Of a DNA stretch of 39,249 nt, positions 8,438-17,666 are shown one piece after another. Numbering within the stretch: position 1 is the first letter of the stretch; each line of letters opens with the position of its first letter. The DNA is taken from positions 1-39,249 of the IMG/VR virus record IMGVR_UViG_3300017951_000038; one strand, given 5' to 3'. The position numbers and the translations under genes are program-made. The DNA comes from a virus. The notes beneath the pieces are model-generated. The model was not told where the DNA came from. It was given only the letters and a program-made list of their open reading frames with translations, and did no database searches.

Positions 8438-9144
8438 TAGATCTCTCCACTCAATAATTTTTTGGAAATACGCACAAGCATGGGCGCTGGTGCGCTAGGG
8501 AATAATTTGTTTAATGTTCGTATTGTACGTTCTAAACGCTCGTCGCTCAAGCTAAACTCGCTATTTTCTCTTGAGCTTGCGTTTACAAGGTCACTTGATA
8601 ACTGTTGCGGGACTAATGCCGAAATGCCGTTAGAGTCAATTTGGGACGGTGTTTGGTAGCCCACTCCCTTTAGCGCCATAATGCTTTTTATTAACTCTAG
8701 GCTTGTATTCGGGTTAATTGGATTTGATGTTATAGCGCAATTAATGACCCGTGCTTTTGTGACTAGCTGGGGCTTCATTGAATCCCGCTCTAGCACTTGG
8801 CCCTCAATACTAAATCCTAGTGTTCGCTGCCGTCCCGCTTTTCTTAGCGCTTGAGCCGTCTGATATATATCTTGCGCTTTGGGCTTGTCTAACAATAGGA
8901 CGCCCTCAACTTCTGTGTAGCCTTTTCGCTGCCTGACTTTCGTCGGATAGCCAAGCATATTTTCAGCGCCGGCTTTATGTTCATAGTTGAAGCATCCTTT
9001 TTTTAGAAAATAGCTAAAGTCTAGCCCGTCTTGTTTCACTGACTCGCCCTGTAGGTCGATTTCATCTGTACTAATTACGCCGGCTATCTTTGCTATATTC
9101 TCGTCACTATTAATGCGCTCTGCTTTGTATAAATTAATCCACAC
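8437..9144 (-). CDS. Prohead serine protease
   Basis: A 235-aa protein starting at GTG 9144, 8 bases after GGAG; its start overlaps the end of the MuF gene by 11 bases. It has the herpesvirus-type prohead protease signatures: LQGESVKQDGLDFSYF, catalytic His in NYEHKAG (about residue 54), catalytic Ser in LGFSIEG (about residue 113), then the ITSNPINPNTS strand. It would cleave scaffold, capsid N-termini and possibly internal head proteins. The C-terminal 80 residues are extra and carry GYQTP...GISALVPQQL, similar to the N-terminus of the capsid protein. The N-terminus (MWINLYKAERI) has a [DN]LxKA motif shared with other head-linked proteins here. Confidence 0.9.
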   Translation of the reverse strand: MWINLYKAERINSDENIAKIAGVISTDEIDLQGESVKQDGLDFSYFLKKGCFNYEHKAGAENMLGYPTKVRQRKGYTEVEGVLLLDKPKAQDIYQTAQALRKAGRQRTLGFSIEGQVLERDSMKPQLVTKARVINCAITSNPINPNTSLELIKSIMALKGVGYQTPSQIDSNGISALVPQQLSSDLVNASSRENSEFSLSDERLERTIRTLNKLFPSAPAPMLVRISKKLLSGEI

Positions 9145-10141
9145 TTTTTATTCTCCCCGTTTTGGTGACAAATTGGTTTGGTCCTACCGGTATTGTATCA
9201 CAACGACAATTAGGGTGCATAGGGTAGGCGCTTGGTAACCATGCCCGCCGCTTTCTTCCAACATTGGCACCGTTTGTTATTAATTCTAAAACTGAAAAGA
9301 TCTTGGGTAGCCCGTCGGGTCCTAAAAAAGCTTCTTTGCAATAGCCACAAGCGCCGGACTCGGGTATTCTTGCCACTCTTGCGGCGTCCCCGTCAATTTC
9401 TACGGCTTGCATCACTTGGCCCTCATTGTGGACCGCTTGCAATTCTGTCTCTGCTATTCGATCAAAATTACGGGCTAGGTCGCCGCTTCTCTGTCGGATG
9501 CGCCTTGCAACTTCTTTCGCCGTGTCCTTTGTCAGTACAGCGGCGCCCACTTCCTCTCTAATTACATCTAACATTTCGGCCCGCCTTATCGGGTCCGGTG
9601 TTGAGAGTATTTGAGCGCCGTTCCATTCCTCAAACATGATAGCGCTGGCTTCATCTGCAAATCGAGCCCCTAGCCCCCTAATATAGCCGCCTACTGATTG
9701 AAAAGCGCTTACTAGACTTGTCTTGTCCGCCGTTCCAAAGCTGTCTGGAATTGCGCCCTCTAAGGGCTCGAACACTTCCGGCGCCGTGGGGCGGTCCATT
9801 GGTGGCGTATATCGCACGGCGGGCGGGGGCTCATAGCCTTTTAACTCTCGCTGCCATTGGCGCAAGGTGTACTCTCTCATTCTAGCCCGCTGTTGTGGCG
9901 TTGCTCTTGAATACATTGGCCCTATTCGCCTAATAAATAAAATCGGGTTCAATGGCTCACTTGAGCTATTTACATTGAAGCCTTGTAAGCTTTCTATGTC
10001 TAATAGTCCCCGCTGTACTAATTCCTCTACACGTTCTCGGGGTAGGCCCGCCCCTCTGACGCCTAAAAGCTCAATACATAGTGCATCATAATTATCTATA
10101 ATGCTTTGTCGGGTTCGTCTTTCGGCGTCTAGTAATAGCAT
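9134..10141 (-). CDS. MuF-like minor head protein (phage head morphogenesis)
   Basis: A 335-aa protein. The C-terminal part is the MuF/SPP1 gp7 domain: RNFDRIAETELQAVHNEGQ, then the cysteine motif ESGACGYCKEAFLG, and the final YPMHPNCRCDTIPV. MuF proteins bind the portal and sit in or near the head; in polyvalent systems they are associated with injected effectors. The N-terminal half is helical and specific to this phage. ATG 10141 follows the preceding stop by 2 bases. The usual gene order portal-MuF is interrupted here by a 16.8 kb insert. Confidence 0.87.
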   Translation of the reverse strand: MLLLDAERRTRQSIIDNYDALCIELLGVRGAGLPRERVEELVQRGLLDIESLQGFNVNSSSEPLNPILFIRRIGPMYSRATPQQRARMREYTLRQWQRELKGYEPPPAVRYTPPMDRPTAPEVFEPLEGAIPDSFGTADKTSLVSAFQSVGGYIRGLGARFADEASAIMFEEWNGAQILSTPDPIRRAEMLDVIREEVGAAVLTKDTAKEVARRIRQRSGDLARNFDRIAETELQAVHNEGQVMQAVEIDGDAARVARIPESGACGYCKEAFLGPDGLPKIFSVLELITNGANVGRKRRAWLPSAYPMHPNCRCDTIPVGPNQFVTKTGRIKSVD

Positions 10142-10143
10142 TG

Positions 10144-13002
10144 TTATCTAATAGCCTTTAACAGTGTTAAAAGGTCAAGGGCCTTTTTTAGCTGGTATAA
10201 TTTATCCTCTATATCAAACTCGTCTGATAGTTCCTTTGATAATTTTCTAGCAGCTTCTCCAAAGGAGATTTTAGTATTACCGGCGAACATATCAAAGACG
10301 CCTGTGTCTTCTGTGAGTTTCAGCATCTTATCCATTTGCTGTCCTAGCTTCTTAGTCCCGACGCTAAGTGTCAGCAGCTTTAAAAATGAGCTCGATAGGG
10401 GGTCGGCGCTTACTCTTTCTTTAGCCTTTGCAAATCTAGCGCCTTGTTCTCGCTGGCGCCTTTCTTCCATTGTTTCATTTTCCTTGGGCTTTGTATTAAA
10501 AAGCTCTTGCTCTGATAACATTATGTCATTCATGTGAGCATCCCGCTGCTGTGGTGTTTGCCCTCGTTTTAACTTATCTCTACCAACTGCATGATGATAA
10601 ATCTCAATAGCATCCTGCATGGCTAGTCTTGTATGCTCATTGATTCCGGCGCTTGCAAGCTTACTAATTGCCGTCGATAGGTGGTTGATTGTTCCTATTG
10701 ATAGGCCCTCTAACAAGTCACTGTCTCTGACTACATACCCAACTAACATGGACTTGATAAAGTCACGCCCCCGCCCGTTCAGTGTGCCGTCGTGGGTTCT
10801 AATCATTTCATTCATGTTCTCATTGGTTAGTACACCGTCCGCAAACAAGGCTTCTTTGAATCTGTTCAGTGCTGGGCTTGGCTTGGTCATTAGGTTTTCT
10901 ACATTATCAAAGCCGCTTTCTTTCAAAGCAATTTTCAAGGCGCCTAGTGTCCGCCCGTCCCGAATCTTAACGGCTGTCGCTAGTCCTAGCTGCCTTTCGT
11001 CAATACCTTGTGTCTTGGATTCGTTTAAAGTCCTTACAAGTTTAGCCAAGTGGTCTTTTGTTTCGGTCTTTGGCTTATATTCTCGAACCAATAAAGGCGC
11101 CTTAAACTTGCTTACTTCTTCGGCGCTAAATCCAAATGTGTCCGCTTGCTTTGTCAGATATTCTTTGTAAGCTGCGGCGCTTTCGGGGTGGTTTGCATAG
11201 ACTCTCTGTGCGCTCATTACTCGGCTATTACCGCCTAAGACTATTCCGTCGGGTGTGATGATCGGCGGGCCGTTTGTGGCGTCGGGGTTCGTATTGATCA
11301 AATAAACGGGGTCAAATGACTGTGCGTTCCGAATTACTTTCATCATTTCCGCTTTGTCACTATGATACTTGCGCTCTTGTACGCCCTCGGGATATTCTTC
11401 CCGCTTGCTGAATCCTACCGGCTCATGGGATGCTATAGCGTCGCCCGCTTCGACAATTCGATAAGTGACATTTTCTTTTTGATTCTTGCCGTCCAAGGTG
11501 AGCATGATCTTTGAATTGCGCTTATCGGTGTCTACTGTGGGCTTGTTCTCTGTACCTAACAAACCAACGATTCTAGGGTCATTTTTTAGTTCGGGCTTGG
11601 CTTTCAATAAATCATCTAATGAGCTCAATAATTCTGTCAGCTGTGCCTTGCTCGGTATTTTGGGCTCTTGTGCTGGTTCCGGCTTTGGTTCGGGCATAGT
11701 CTCAAAGTTATCGGCGCTTTGCTCTTGTGGCTTTAATAGCTTCTTAGAAATAAGGTCCTCTTGGTCTTTAAAGCGCTTTTTTAACTTTTTAAAGTTGCGT
11801 CTTTCTTCTGCCGTGGTCCCGCCGCCACTAGTGCGTATATTGGCATGAATTACTAGTTTCTCGATAATCTTGTGATATGCTTCTAGGTTTTCATTTTCCG
11901 CATTAGTATCGCCATTATAAATCGCATATATGTTATTGAAAAAGTCCTCATTTTCAGATTTATCTATATGTAAGAAAAAGGGCTTATTGTTAGCAAAGTA
12001 TAGATAATCCGTATCTAGCCCTAACGGGTTTGCTACTTCATCAAAAATGTTTTCTACGGCCGCTTGTAGTGCTTTTTTAGATCTATACTCGTTAGATTCT
12101 CGCCTGTCTGTTTTAATGATGCGTTGTAAGTAATCTAAGTTTTTCTTTGCGCTGGCTTCGATTTGACTAGCTAAAGCCTTTTCTTTTTTCGAGAGCTCTT
12201 TTGATTCGGGCATAGTCTCAAAGTTATCGGCGCTTTGTTCTTGCTGGGCGGCTTCCGCCTTGAGCTCATTTTCTGTTATAATGAGCTCTTTCTCTGTGTC
12301 CTTTATAATTTTTCCTAAGTCAATCTTCTGGGCGGGGGGCCTCATTGCTAAGACTTGATCTATAGTAAATATATTTTGAAAGTCGTCGCTAAGATACTTC
12401 TCACTAATGAGGTCTAGGGCTCTTTGAGCCCCTTTATGGTCCATTGCTTTATTGTCTAAAATAAAGTGTTGGACTTTGTTTGCATACTCAATAAAAGTCT
12501 TTAAGCGCTTGATCTTTTTTCGTGGGTCTTCTTTTAGTTCGGGCTTCTTCTTCTCAACACCGGCCATGCGTTCTAGCTTCTCAACTCGGTTCTTTGCCGC
12601 CTTAAGCCCAATATGCTTGGGGTTCTCTCGCTTCATCTTCTCATAGGACTCTCGGCGCTTCTTTGCGGTTTCTTTTAGGGCTTGGCCGTGCTCTCTAGCC
12701 AATAGGGCTTGAAATTCGGCCTTAGTCATTGTGACCTCTTTGTCAGTGCCGTCGTGCTTTACAGTGACTTTATCCCCGTCAACTGCTTTTACATGAAAGT
12801 GGCCCGCTTTCCCCGTGCTGGGGTCTTTTAATTTAAAAGCTGCACCCGCCTTTATATCCTCTACGGCTGTCACTCCGCCGCCGTGGTGTTCTTTGTAATA
12901 GTACCTATATTTTATCTTGCCCGTTTTTTTGTCTACTCCCCTCGGTACCTTTTTAAAATACTTTTTAACTTGTGCTTTTAATAGATCTAGTGTGTTAAAC
13001 AT
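10144..13002 (-). CDS. Polyvalent protein with DdrB-like ParB domain
   Basis: A 952-aa protein; ATG 13002 overlaps the preceding TAA (TAATG) behind AAGGAAA. Residues about 5-130 are a module shared with two other proteins here (YRYYYKEHHG, GHFHVKAVDGDKVTVKHDGT, KHIGLKAAKNR). The middle is charged and helical with two NFETMPE linkers near residues 261 and 433. Residues about 500-760 match the DdrB-like ParB superfamily domain: YRIVEAGDAIASHEP, then GPPIITPDGIVLGGNSRVM near 592, and LVRTLNESKTQGIDERQ. Phage P1 DdrB belongs to the head-packaged anti-defence set. An injected, DNA-acting protective role is likely. Catalysis is not shown. Confidence 0.75.
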   Translation of the reverse strand: MFNTLDLLKAQVKKYFKKVPRGVDKKTGKIKYRYYYKEHHGGGVTAVEDIKAGAAFKLKDPSTGKAGHFHVKAVDGDKVTVKHDGTDKEVTMTKAEFQALLAREHGQALKETAKKRRESYEKMKRENPKHIGLKAAKNRVEKLERMAGVEKKKPELKEDPRKKIKRLKTFIEYANKVQHFILDNKAMDHKGAQRALDLISEKYLSDDFQNIFTIDQVLAMRPPAQKIDLGKIIKDTEKELIITENELKAEAAQQEQSADNFETMPESKELSKKEKALASQIEASAKKNLDYLQRIIKTDRRESNEYRSKKALQAAVENIFDEVANPLGLDTDYLYFANNKPFFLHIDKSENEDFFNNIYAIYNGDTNAENENLEAYHKIIEKLVIHANIRTSGGGTTAEERRNFKKLKKRFKDQEDLISKKLLKPQEQSADNFETMPEPKPEPAQEPKIPSKAQLTELLSSLDDLLKAKPELKNDPRIVGLLGTENKPTVDTDKRNSKIMLTLDGKNQKENVTYRIVEAGDAIASHEPVGFSKREEYPEGVQERKYHSDKAEMMKVIRNAQSFDPVYLINTNPDATNGPPIITPDGIVLGGNSRVMSAQRVYANHPESAAAYKEYLTKQADTFGFSAEEVSKFKAPLLVREYKPKTETKDHLAKLVRTLNESKTQGIDERQLGLATAVKIRDGRTLGALKIALKESGFDNVENLMTKPSPALNRFKEALFADGVLTNENMNEMIRTHDGTLNGRGRDFIKSMLVGYVVRDSDLLEGLSIGTINHLSTAISKLASAGINEHTRLAMQDAIEIYHHAVGRDKLKRGQTPQQRDAHMNDIMLSEQELFNTKPKENETMEERRQREQGARFAKAKERVSADPLSSSFLKLLTLSVGTKKLGQQMDKMLKLTEDTGVFDMFAGNTKISFGEAARKLSKELSDEFDIEDKLYQLKKALDLLTLLKAIR
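11691..12237 (-). repeat. NFETMPE linker repeat, pair in the DdrB-like gene
   Basis: Two copies (11691-11721 and 12207-12237) identical over 31 bases. They code for QSADNFETMPE within charged linker regions. The inner 19-base word recurs five more times in the 1720-aa gene. Confidence 0.95.
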
Positions 13003-13679
13003 TATTTTTCCTTTTTATTGATCTGATCTACAACTTTACTACTCCACCGGTCCCCCGCATCCCCGCCCCATAAAAGCCAAGCAATAGCACCGGCGCTGGG
13101 TTCGCCTTTATCGTTTTTGCCGTCCTTGTTTTTTCTGTGTCGTGCAAAGAATGACTTCATCCGCTTTACAGTTTCAGCGCTCAATTCATCACGGTTTTTC
13201 AGATTAACGGCCCTTTGGACTCCGCTTCCTATTCCGTGTTTGGCGGCCTGTCTTACATCTAGCCCGCCCCGTCCATGCTTGCGCCTTAGCTCTAGTCCTC
13301 TCAAGGCCGCTCTTGCTACGTCTGCCGGCGGTTTATAACCTTTTTGGATAGGTTCTCCTAACAAGCTTTCAATGCTCTTTAGCATGGTATCAATTCGCCT
13401 TGTGTGGACTTGGCTCATTTGCTGTGCAAGCTCTTTAATCAAGTCTACCTCGCCACCCCGCTTTTTTTTATTTTTAGCTGATACTGTTTGAGATTTCAGC
13501 ATATTAATAAGGCTTTTGATCGTTGCGCCGGTTTCTAAAAGCACATATCCATGCCCCTTTTTTATATTAAAGGTTCGTCTTGGACCTTGCTGGCTCATTA
13601 CCTGTCTTACAATTTCCCACTGATTAATTGGGTCATGTAGTGCCGCCTTGGGCCCTTTGAATATAAATCTATTGCTCAT
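13002..13679 (-). CDS. Protein with conserved GRGG / WLLWGGDAG phage domain
   Basis: A 225-aa basic protein. ATG 13679 has GAGGTAGAC upstream, and it overlaps the end of the helicase gene by 11 bases. The C-terminal 110 residues show a domain I recall from many phage head and polyvalent proteins: YKPPADVARAALRGLELRRK, GRGG, SAETVKRMKSFFARHRKNK, and GAIAWLLWGGDAGDRWSSK. Its biochemical role is unknown to me. The N-terminal half (TGATIKSLINML, KNKKKRGGEVD) is charged and unassigned. A promoter-like site with perfect TATAAT lies just upstream. Membership of the polyvalent cluster is by context. Confidence 0.6.
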   Translation of the reverse strand: MSNRFIFKGPKAALHDPINQWEIVRQVMSQQGPRRTFNIKKGHGYVLLETGATIKSLINMLKSQTVSAKNKKKRGGEVDLIKELAQQMSQVHTRRIDTMLKSIESLLGEPIQKGYKPPADVARAALRGLELRRKHGRGGLDVRQAAKHGIGSGVQRAVNLKNRDELSAETVKRMKSFFARHRKNKDGKNDKGEPSAGAIAWLLWGGDAGDRWSSKVVDQINKKEK

Positions 13680-15636
13680 AGTCTACCTCGCATAATTTTT
13701 GAATTATACTATAACTATAAGCGCCTGTCGTCAGTAAATCCGCTTGTGCCTGTCTTACTCTGTCGTCTGCGCTTGTGTTTAATACGGCTCTATCTGAATC
13801 AAATAACAAGCCCGTTAAGCTGGCGCTTTGCATGATCTTTCTTGTAAGCGCTTTGTTTTTGGCTTCCTCTAGTCGTCCGCAACTTGGTCTTAATACTGTG
13901 ACCTTGTTTTTTTGGCCCTGTCTATACACTCTCGCTGTTGATTGTGTCAAGGTGTCCGGCGCCCAAGGTGTCGACAAATGAGCCACATAAGCGGCCCGCC
14001 TTTGTAAGTTGGCCCCTGTTTCTAGCGCTCTAGTTTGCCCTATTAAAACTCTTGATTCCCCTTTGTTCAAGCGGTCTATCATATCATGGCGGCTTTTCTT
14101 TGTGCTGCTGCCGCTGTATATGTCGATTAGATTTCTATGTACGCCCCGCCTGACTAGTGCATGATATATCGCTGTAAGTCCGCCTATATACTCACAAAAG
14201 ATAACGGCCCCTTTATCTATCCTCTGATCTAAGAATCTTTTTACATGATCGGCTATCATTTTTATTTTAGGGCTCTCATATTCGGGATATGTTCTATTAA
14301 AAGTTTCTGACCATATAGCTGGCGTTATCATTAATTGTTCAATGCGTTGCCCTAGTGCCTGTGCTGTGGCCGTGGCGCCCTCGGCGGCGACCTGTGGAAT
14401 AAAGCCATATTTTCCATTTAGCGCTTCATTGAAATAGCTAGAGTTAATTTCCCTTGCCGCTGTCGTTTCGATAAGCGCTTTCATCAAAGTTAGCTGGCCT
14501 TGGTCCGGTTTTAGATACGGCGCCAAGTCTACCCGTTCCGGTAGGTCAAGTTTACAATCTGGGTCCGTTGCTGCTCTGATAAATAGAACATTTTTCAACC
14601 GTAAATAGAGCTCGTCTAGTTTGTCGGCCCGTAACGCCCCCGCCGTGTACTGTACGCCCTTATTACTAATAAATGTATCAAAGACCTTGTAAGTGTACTC
14701 TCTAGCAAAGTCTTGATATGTACCAAGTACATTTGGCTTGATTCTGTTTATGACGTTGTAAAAATCTTCAACCTTGTTGGGCTTGGGTGTACCGGTGAGC
14801 CCAATTACCCTGTAAGCTCTTTCGCTTACCGCTTCAAAGGCATGGCCGGTCTTGCCGGTCCCCTTGTATTTATGGACTTCATCAGCAATTAATAAAGTTT
14901 TGTGCTCGGTGCATATTTTGTGAAAATACTTAAAATCTCTAGTAAATGTCTGCGGTGTTATTATTACGCCGTCAATTTGAGCAAAATAAAGTTTTGTGTA
15001 AGTGTCTTCTCTTTCTGCGGGGCTCATGTTCTCTAATATGATTATATTGGCATCACTAAGTTTTAAATGTTCTTGCCATGAGCTAAATGCACTTTTGGGC
15101 GCCGTGATTATTGTCCGTTTTAGCTCTCTACGTTGCTTTAAATGGTGATATGTGAGCAAGGCTATTAAAGTCTTACCAAGTCCCATTTCAAGCGCTAATA
15201 GAGCCCTCTTATTGATCGTTGCAAAATACACGGCCCTTTGCTGGTAAATATGCGGGGTCCACCCTTTTAGGCTCATTTTTGCCATGCCGTGGGGAATCTC
15301 GACAAGGATTGGCGTTTCAATGTCCCGCCGTCTTATTATCGGTTGCTCTGATACCTCACAAAACTGATAAAAAAACAATTCTCTTTCGTCGTCGGTCCAT
15401 TGGCACCATAAATCAGTGAGCCTAGTTATAATTGTGCTTAGGCGGTCTTCTTGTGAGATTGTTAGCTTTTCTTTTCGTTGGGCTCTGTCTAATAAATCTA
15501 GCGTCTTATCTCTCAAGTGCGGTGGCCCTAGCGCTTTGATAACGCCTAATCTTTTTAGGGTTTCAAAGTCCTGACTCCAAGCAAGTTTGTTTCGTGCTGT
15601 AAATAGGGGCGGTCGATCTATCGAGACTATTCTCAT
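13669..15636 (-). CDS. SNF2-family DNA helicase/translocase, stand-alone paralog
   Basis: A 655-aa protein with a complete SF2/SNF2 motor: motif I LALEMGLGKT (about residue 152), motif II LLIADEVHKYK (about 252), motif III GLTGTPKPNK, motif IV IFCEYIGG, motif V GQTRALETGANLQ, and motif VI QSTARVYRQGQ (about 570). It is a paralog of the 1200-aa protein upstream and matches that protein's residues from about 430 on, but lacks the shared N-terminal module. It probably remodels or translocates on DNA during replication, recombination or defence evasion. The start codon overlaps the end region of the reductase gene. Confidence 0.88.
   Translation of the reverse strand: MRIVSIDRPPLFTARNKLAWSQDFETLKRLGVIKALGPPHLRDKTLDLLDRAQRKEKLTISQEDRLSTIITRLTDLWCQWTDDERELFFYQFCEVSEQPIIRRRDIETPILVEIPHGMAKMSLKGWTPHIYQQRAVYFATINKRALLALEMGLGKTLIALLTYHHLKQRRELKRTIITAPKSAFSSWQEHLKLSDANIIILENMSPAEREDTYTKLYFAQIDGVIITPQTFTRDFKYFHKICTEHKTLLIADEVHKYKGTGKTGHAFEAVSERAYRVIGLTGTPKPNKVEDFYNVINRIKPNVLGTYQDFAREYTYKVFDTFISNKGVQYTAGALRADKLDELYLRLKNVLFIRAATDPDCKLDLPERVDLAPYLKPDQGQLTLMKALIETTAAREINSSYFNEALNGKYGFIPQVAAEGATATAQALGQRIEQLMITPAIWSETFNRTYPEYESPKIKMIADHVKRFLDQRIDKGAVIFCEYIGGLTAIYHALVRRGVHRNLIDIYSGSSTKKSRHDMIDRLNKGESRVLIGQTRALETGANLQRRAAYVAHLSTPWAPDTLTQSTARVYRQGQKNKVTVLRPSCGRLEEAKNKALTRKIMQSASLTGLLFDSDRAVLNTSADDRVRQAQADLLTTGAYSYSIIQKLCEVDYEQ
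13703..13731 (-). promoter_or_regulatory. Possible internal promoter before the GRGG/WLLWGG gene
   Basis: Minus-strand ACGACA (4 of 6 to -35), 17-base spacer, perfect TATAAT at 13703-13708. It lies in the end of the helicase gene and about 25 bases before ATG 13679, which would give a short leader carrying GAGGTAGAC. Confidence 0.35.
13928..13971. repeat. 44-bp block shared by the two SNF2 genes (copy 1)
   Basis: Differs at only one base from 23952-23995. It codes the motif VI region (APDTLTQSTARV). The match is closer than protein conservation alone requires. Confidence 0.85.
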
Positions 15637-15638
15637 AT

Positions 15639-17618
15639 TTATTTTAACTCACAAGCGCCCCCCGCACACGCCTGTGCTTCTAAAGGGCTGGTATTATCAA
15701 CTGTTTCAATCATTGTTGAATAGTCTACATTTTTCATTGTACTTTTCAATGATTGCCATAGCTGCCAAGCTTCTTTTTCTTGGTCCGTTTGCCCGTTTTC
15801 AGATACGGCGACAAGCGGCGCTTGTGGGTAGTCATAATCGCCCGTGACGCTTAAAAGTGATACGCCGGTGTATTTCTTTCTATTCATCCAAAGATAATCG
15901 GCCACGGCTTCCCACTCGCTGGGCTCAACCGTTACGGTTAAACTTACATTATGACTAGCGCCCTCTAAGGATTTTTTATCCGTTGTCGGGTCAATCCAAT
16001 GACGCTTGATCAACGCTGTTGTTTCTAGTAATTCAATCGCCGTAAGGTCGGCCTTGGTTAGTCCCTCGGCTTCCATAGGGAATACTACACAGTGCCCGTT
16101 ACCCCATACGCTTTTTTCAACGGCTTGCGGGTTCGTTTCTCTAAAATGATTAAAAACTTCTTCGCCGGTCGTTGTTTGAACACGGCGCAAGTATTTTTTT
16201 GCATGGTTCGGGTGTATGCCGCTAGATGTATTTAAAACAAGGCTTGCTGTCCCCTCGGGTTTTACACAAGTGATTCTTGCCGCTGGATTAATACCGATTC
16301 TAAACGCTGTTGCTTTGTTCCGTTCTCGTGCTGTTAAAGCCGCCGTTTCTAAGGTTTCCTTATCTAGCGCTATATTCGGATTTGAGAGGACGCCGCACAA
16401 GCTTACGCCTAGCAATGCTTCTCGCTCAATAATTTCTCGGCTCACTTCGCCAAGATAGCCGCTGTCTGTGTAGTCCGCTTGATATGTTCCTAGCTGGGCC
16501 GCAAGGCCGGCAAGCCTTACAAGGTCGTCCTTGGACTTTGCTTTGCTCACATTTATAGATGTTAGGTTGCAGACTTGCCACCCGCTTTCAAAAGTGTAGC
16601 CTTGGTCCTCATATAGCGTTCTGTTGGCTGGATTAATTAGGTCTAGTGTATAGTCGTCTACTATGTAGCCCTCGGGGTCCTTAATTAGCAGCGGGCACAT
16701 AACGATTTCTACACAAGGATTTACGCAATGCTCTGTACTTTCTAGGAATAAAAAGGCGGGCTCTCCAAATTGCCTTGTGCTCTCAAATAGCCGTTTAAAG
16801 TCCTGTTCTTGTGCACTCGGTAAAACAACGGCGCTTATATTGGCTCTTGCTCTGTGACTATGTTCCTCAAACCAATTTCCGGTTTTAGCGTTCATCATTT
16901 CATCATCATCAAGTGAGAATAGGGCTATTGTTGCGCTTCTACGGGTTCCGGCGGTCACTGTGCAGTTTGCCAAGTGCATTACAATATCAAAGGCTTCAAT
17001 CGGCTTTAGCTGGCGCCCTATGGCCCCTCTCAAGATCGGTTCAATGTTTTCTAGGGCCTTTTTTAAGGGTAAATGGCCGGGGGCTTTGCCGCCCACTGAT
17101 AGCGGCGCCCCCTCGGGTCTGATCTGTGAATAATCAAATTGAGGATAGCACATATTCAGCATAAAGGCGCTAATTAACGTATTAACAGCATCCGCCCACC
17201 CCTCAATAGAATCCGGCACAATATAGACCATGTTTTCTTTTGGTTCTCTGATCTGTGGAAGCTGGGCCACATGGTGTTTTTGTACTGAAAATCCTACGCC
17301 GGACCCGCACAATAACAGCCAAAGCGCTTCCGCAAAGAATCTCGGGCGGTCGCAATGTGAGCTAGTACAGTTGTACATTCTCATGTTCTTTCGCTCAATA
17401 CCCGCCCCGCCAAATTGTAGACCTCTCATGGACGGTAGGATTTCTTTGTTCAAAAGCGCCTTTTCTATCGGGTCAATCAATCCATGGTCCGATTCATAAG
17501 CAAAGCGCCTACGGTGCATTTCAATATATCTTTTTACGCTCTCCGGCCATTCTTCCCGCCGCTGTGCTTCTTTATTATATCGTGCATATTTGAGCTTATA
17601 AACAAACTCGTCAATCAT
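15639..17618 (-). CDS. nrdJ: Class II (adenosylcobalamin-dependent) ribonucleotide reductase
   Basis: A 659-aa enzyme that makes deoxyribonucleotides from ribonucleotides using a B12-derived thiyl radical, so no NrdB partner is needed. Visible hallmarks: MYNCTSSHC near residue 83 (first redox Cys), GSGVGFSVQKHH, NPCVEI near 300 (radical Cys and catalytic Glu), WQVCNLTSINVS near 348 (second redox Cys), PEGTASLVLNTSSGIHP, and a C-terminal CAGGAC pair (Cx4C) for reduction of the active site. The 48 residues between the radical and the second redox Cys suggest an insertion. GAGGG precedes ATG 17618. With the dCMP deaminase it forms a small dNTP-supply cassette. Confidence 0.92.
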   Translation of the reverse strand: MIDEFVYKLKYARYNKEAQRREEWPESVKRYIEMHRRRFAYESDHGLIDPIEKALLNKEILPSMRGLQFGGAGIERKNMRMYNCTSSHCDRPRFFAEALWLLLCGSGVGFSVQKHHVAQLPQIREPKENMVYIVPDSIEGWADAVNTLISAFMLNMCYPQFDYSQIRPEGAPLSVGGKAPGHLPLKKALENIEPILRGAIGRQLKPIEAFDIVMHLANCTVTAGTRRSATIALFSLDDDEMMNAKTGNWFEEHSHRARANISAVVLPSAQEQDFKRLFESTRQFGEPAFLFLESTEHCVNPCVEIVMCPLLIKDPEGYIVDDYTLDLINPANRTLYEDQGYTFESGWQVCNLTSINVSKAKSKDDLVRLAGLAAQLGTYQADYTDSGYLGEVSREIIEREALLGVSLCGVLSNPNIALDKETLETAALTARERNKATAFRIGINPAARITCVKPEGTASLVLNTSSGIHPNHAKKYLRRVQTTTGEEVFNHFRETNPQAVEKSVWGNGHCVVFPMEAEGLTKADLTAIELLETTALIKRHWIDPTTDKKSLEGASHNVSLTVTVEPSEWEAVADYLWMNRKKYTGVSLLSVTGDYDYPQAPLVAVSENGQTDQEKEAWQLWQSLKSTMKNVDYSTMIETVDNTSPLEAQACAGGACELK

Positions 17619-17666
17619 AACTCGCCCTCTCGGTTTTTAAAGTTTAGGGCTTCTTACAATATGCCA

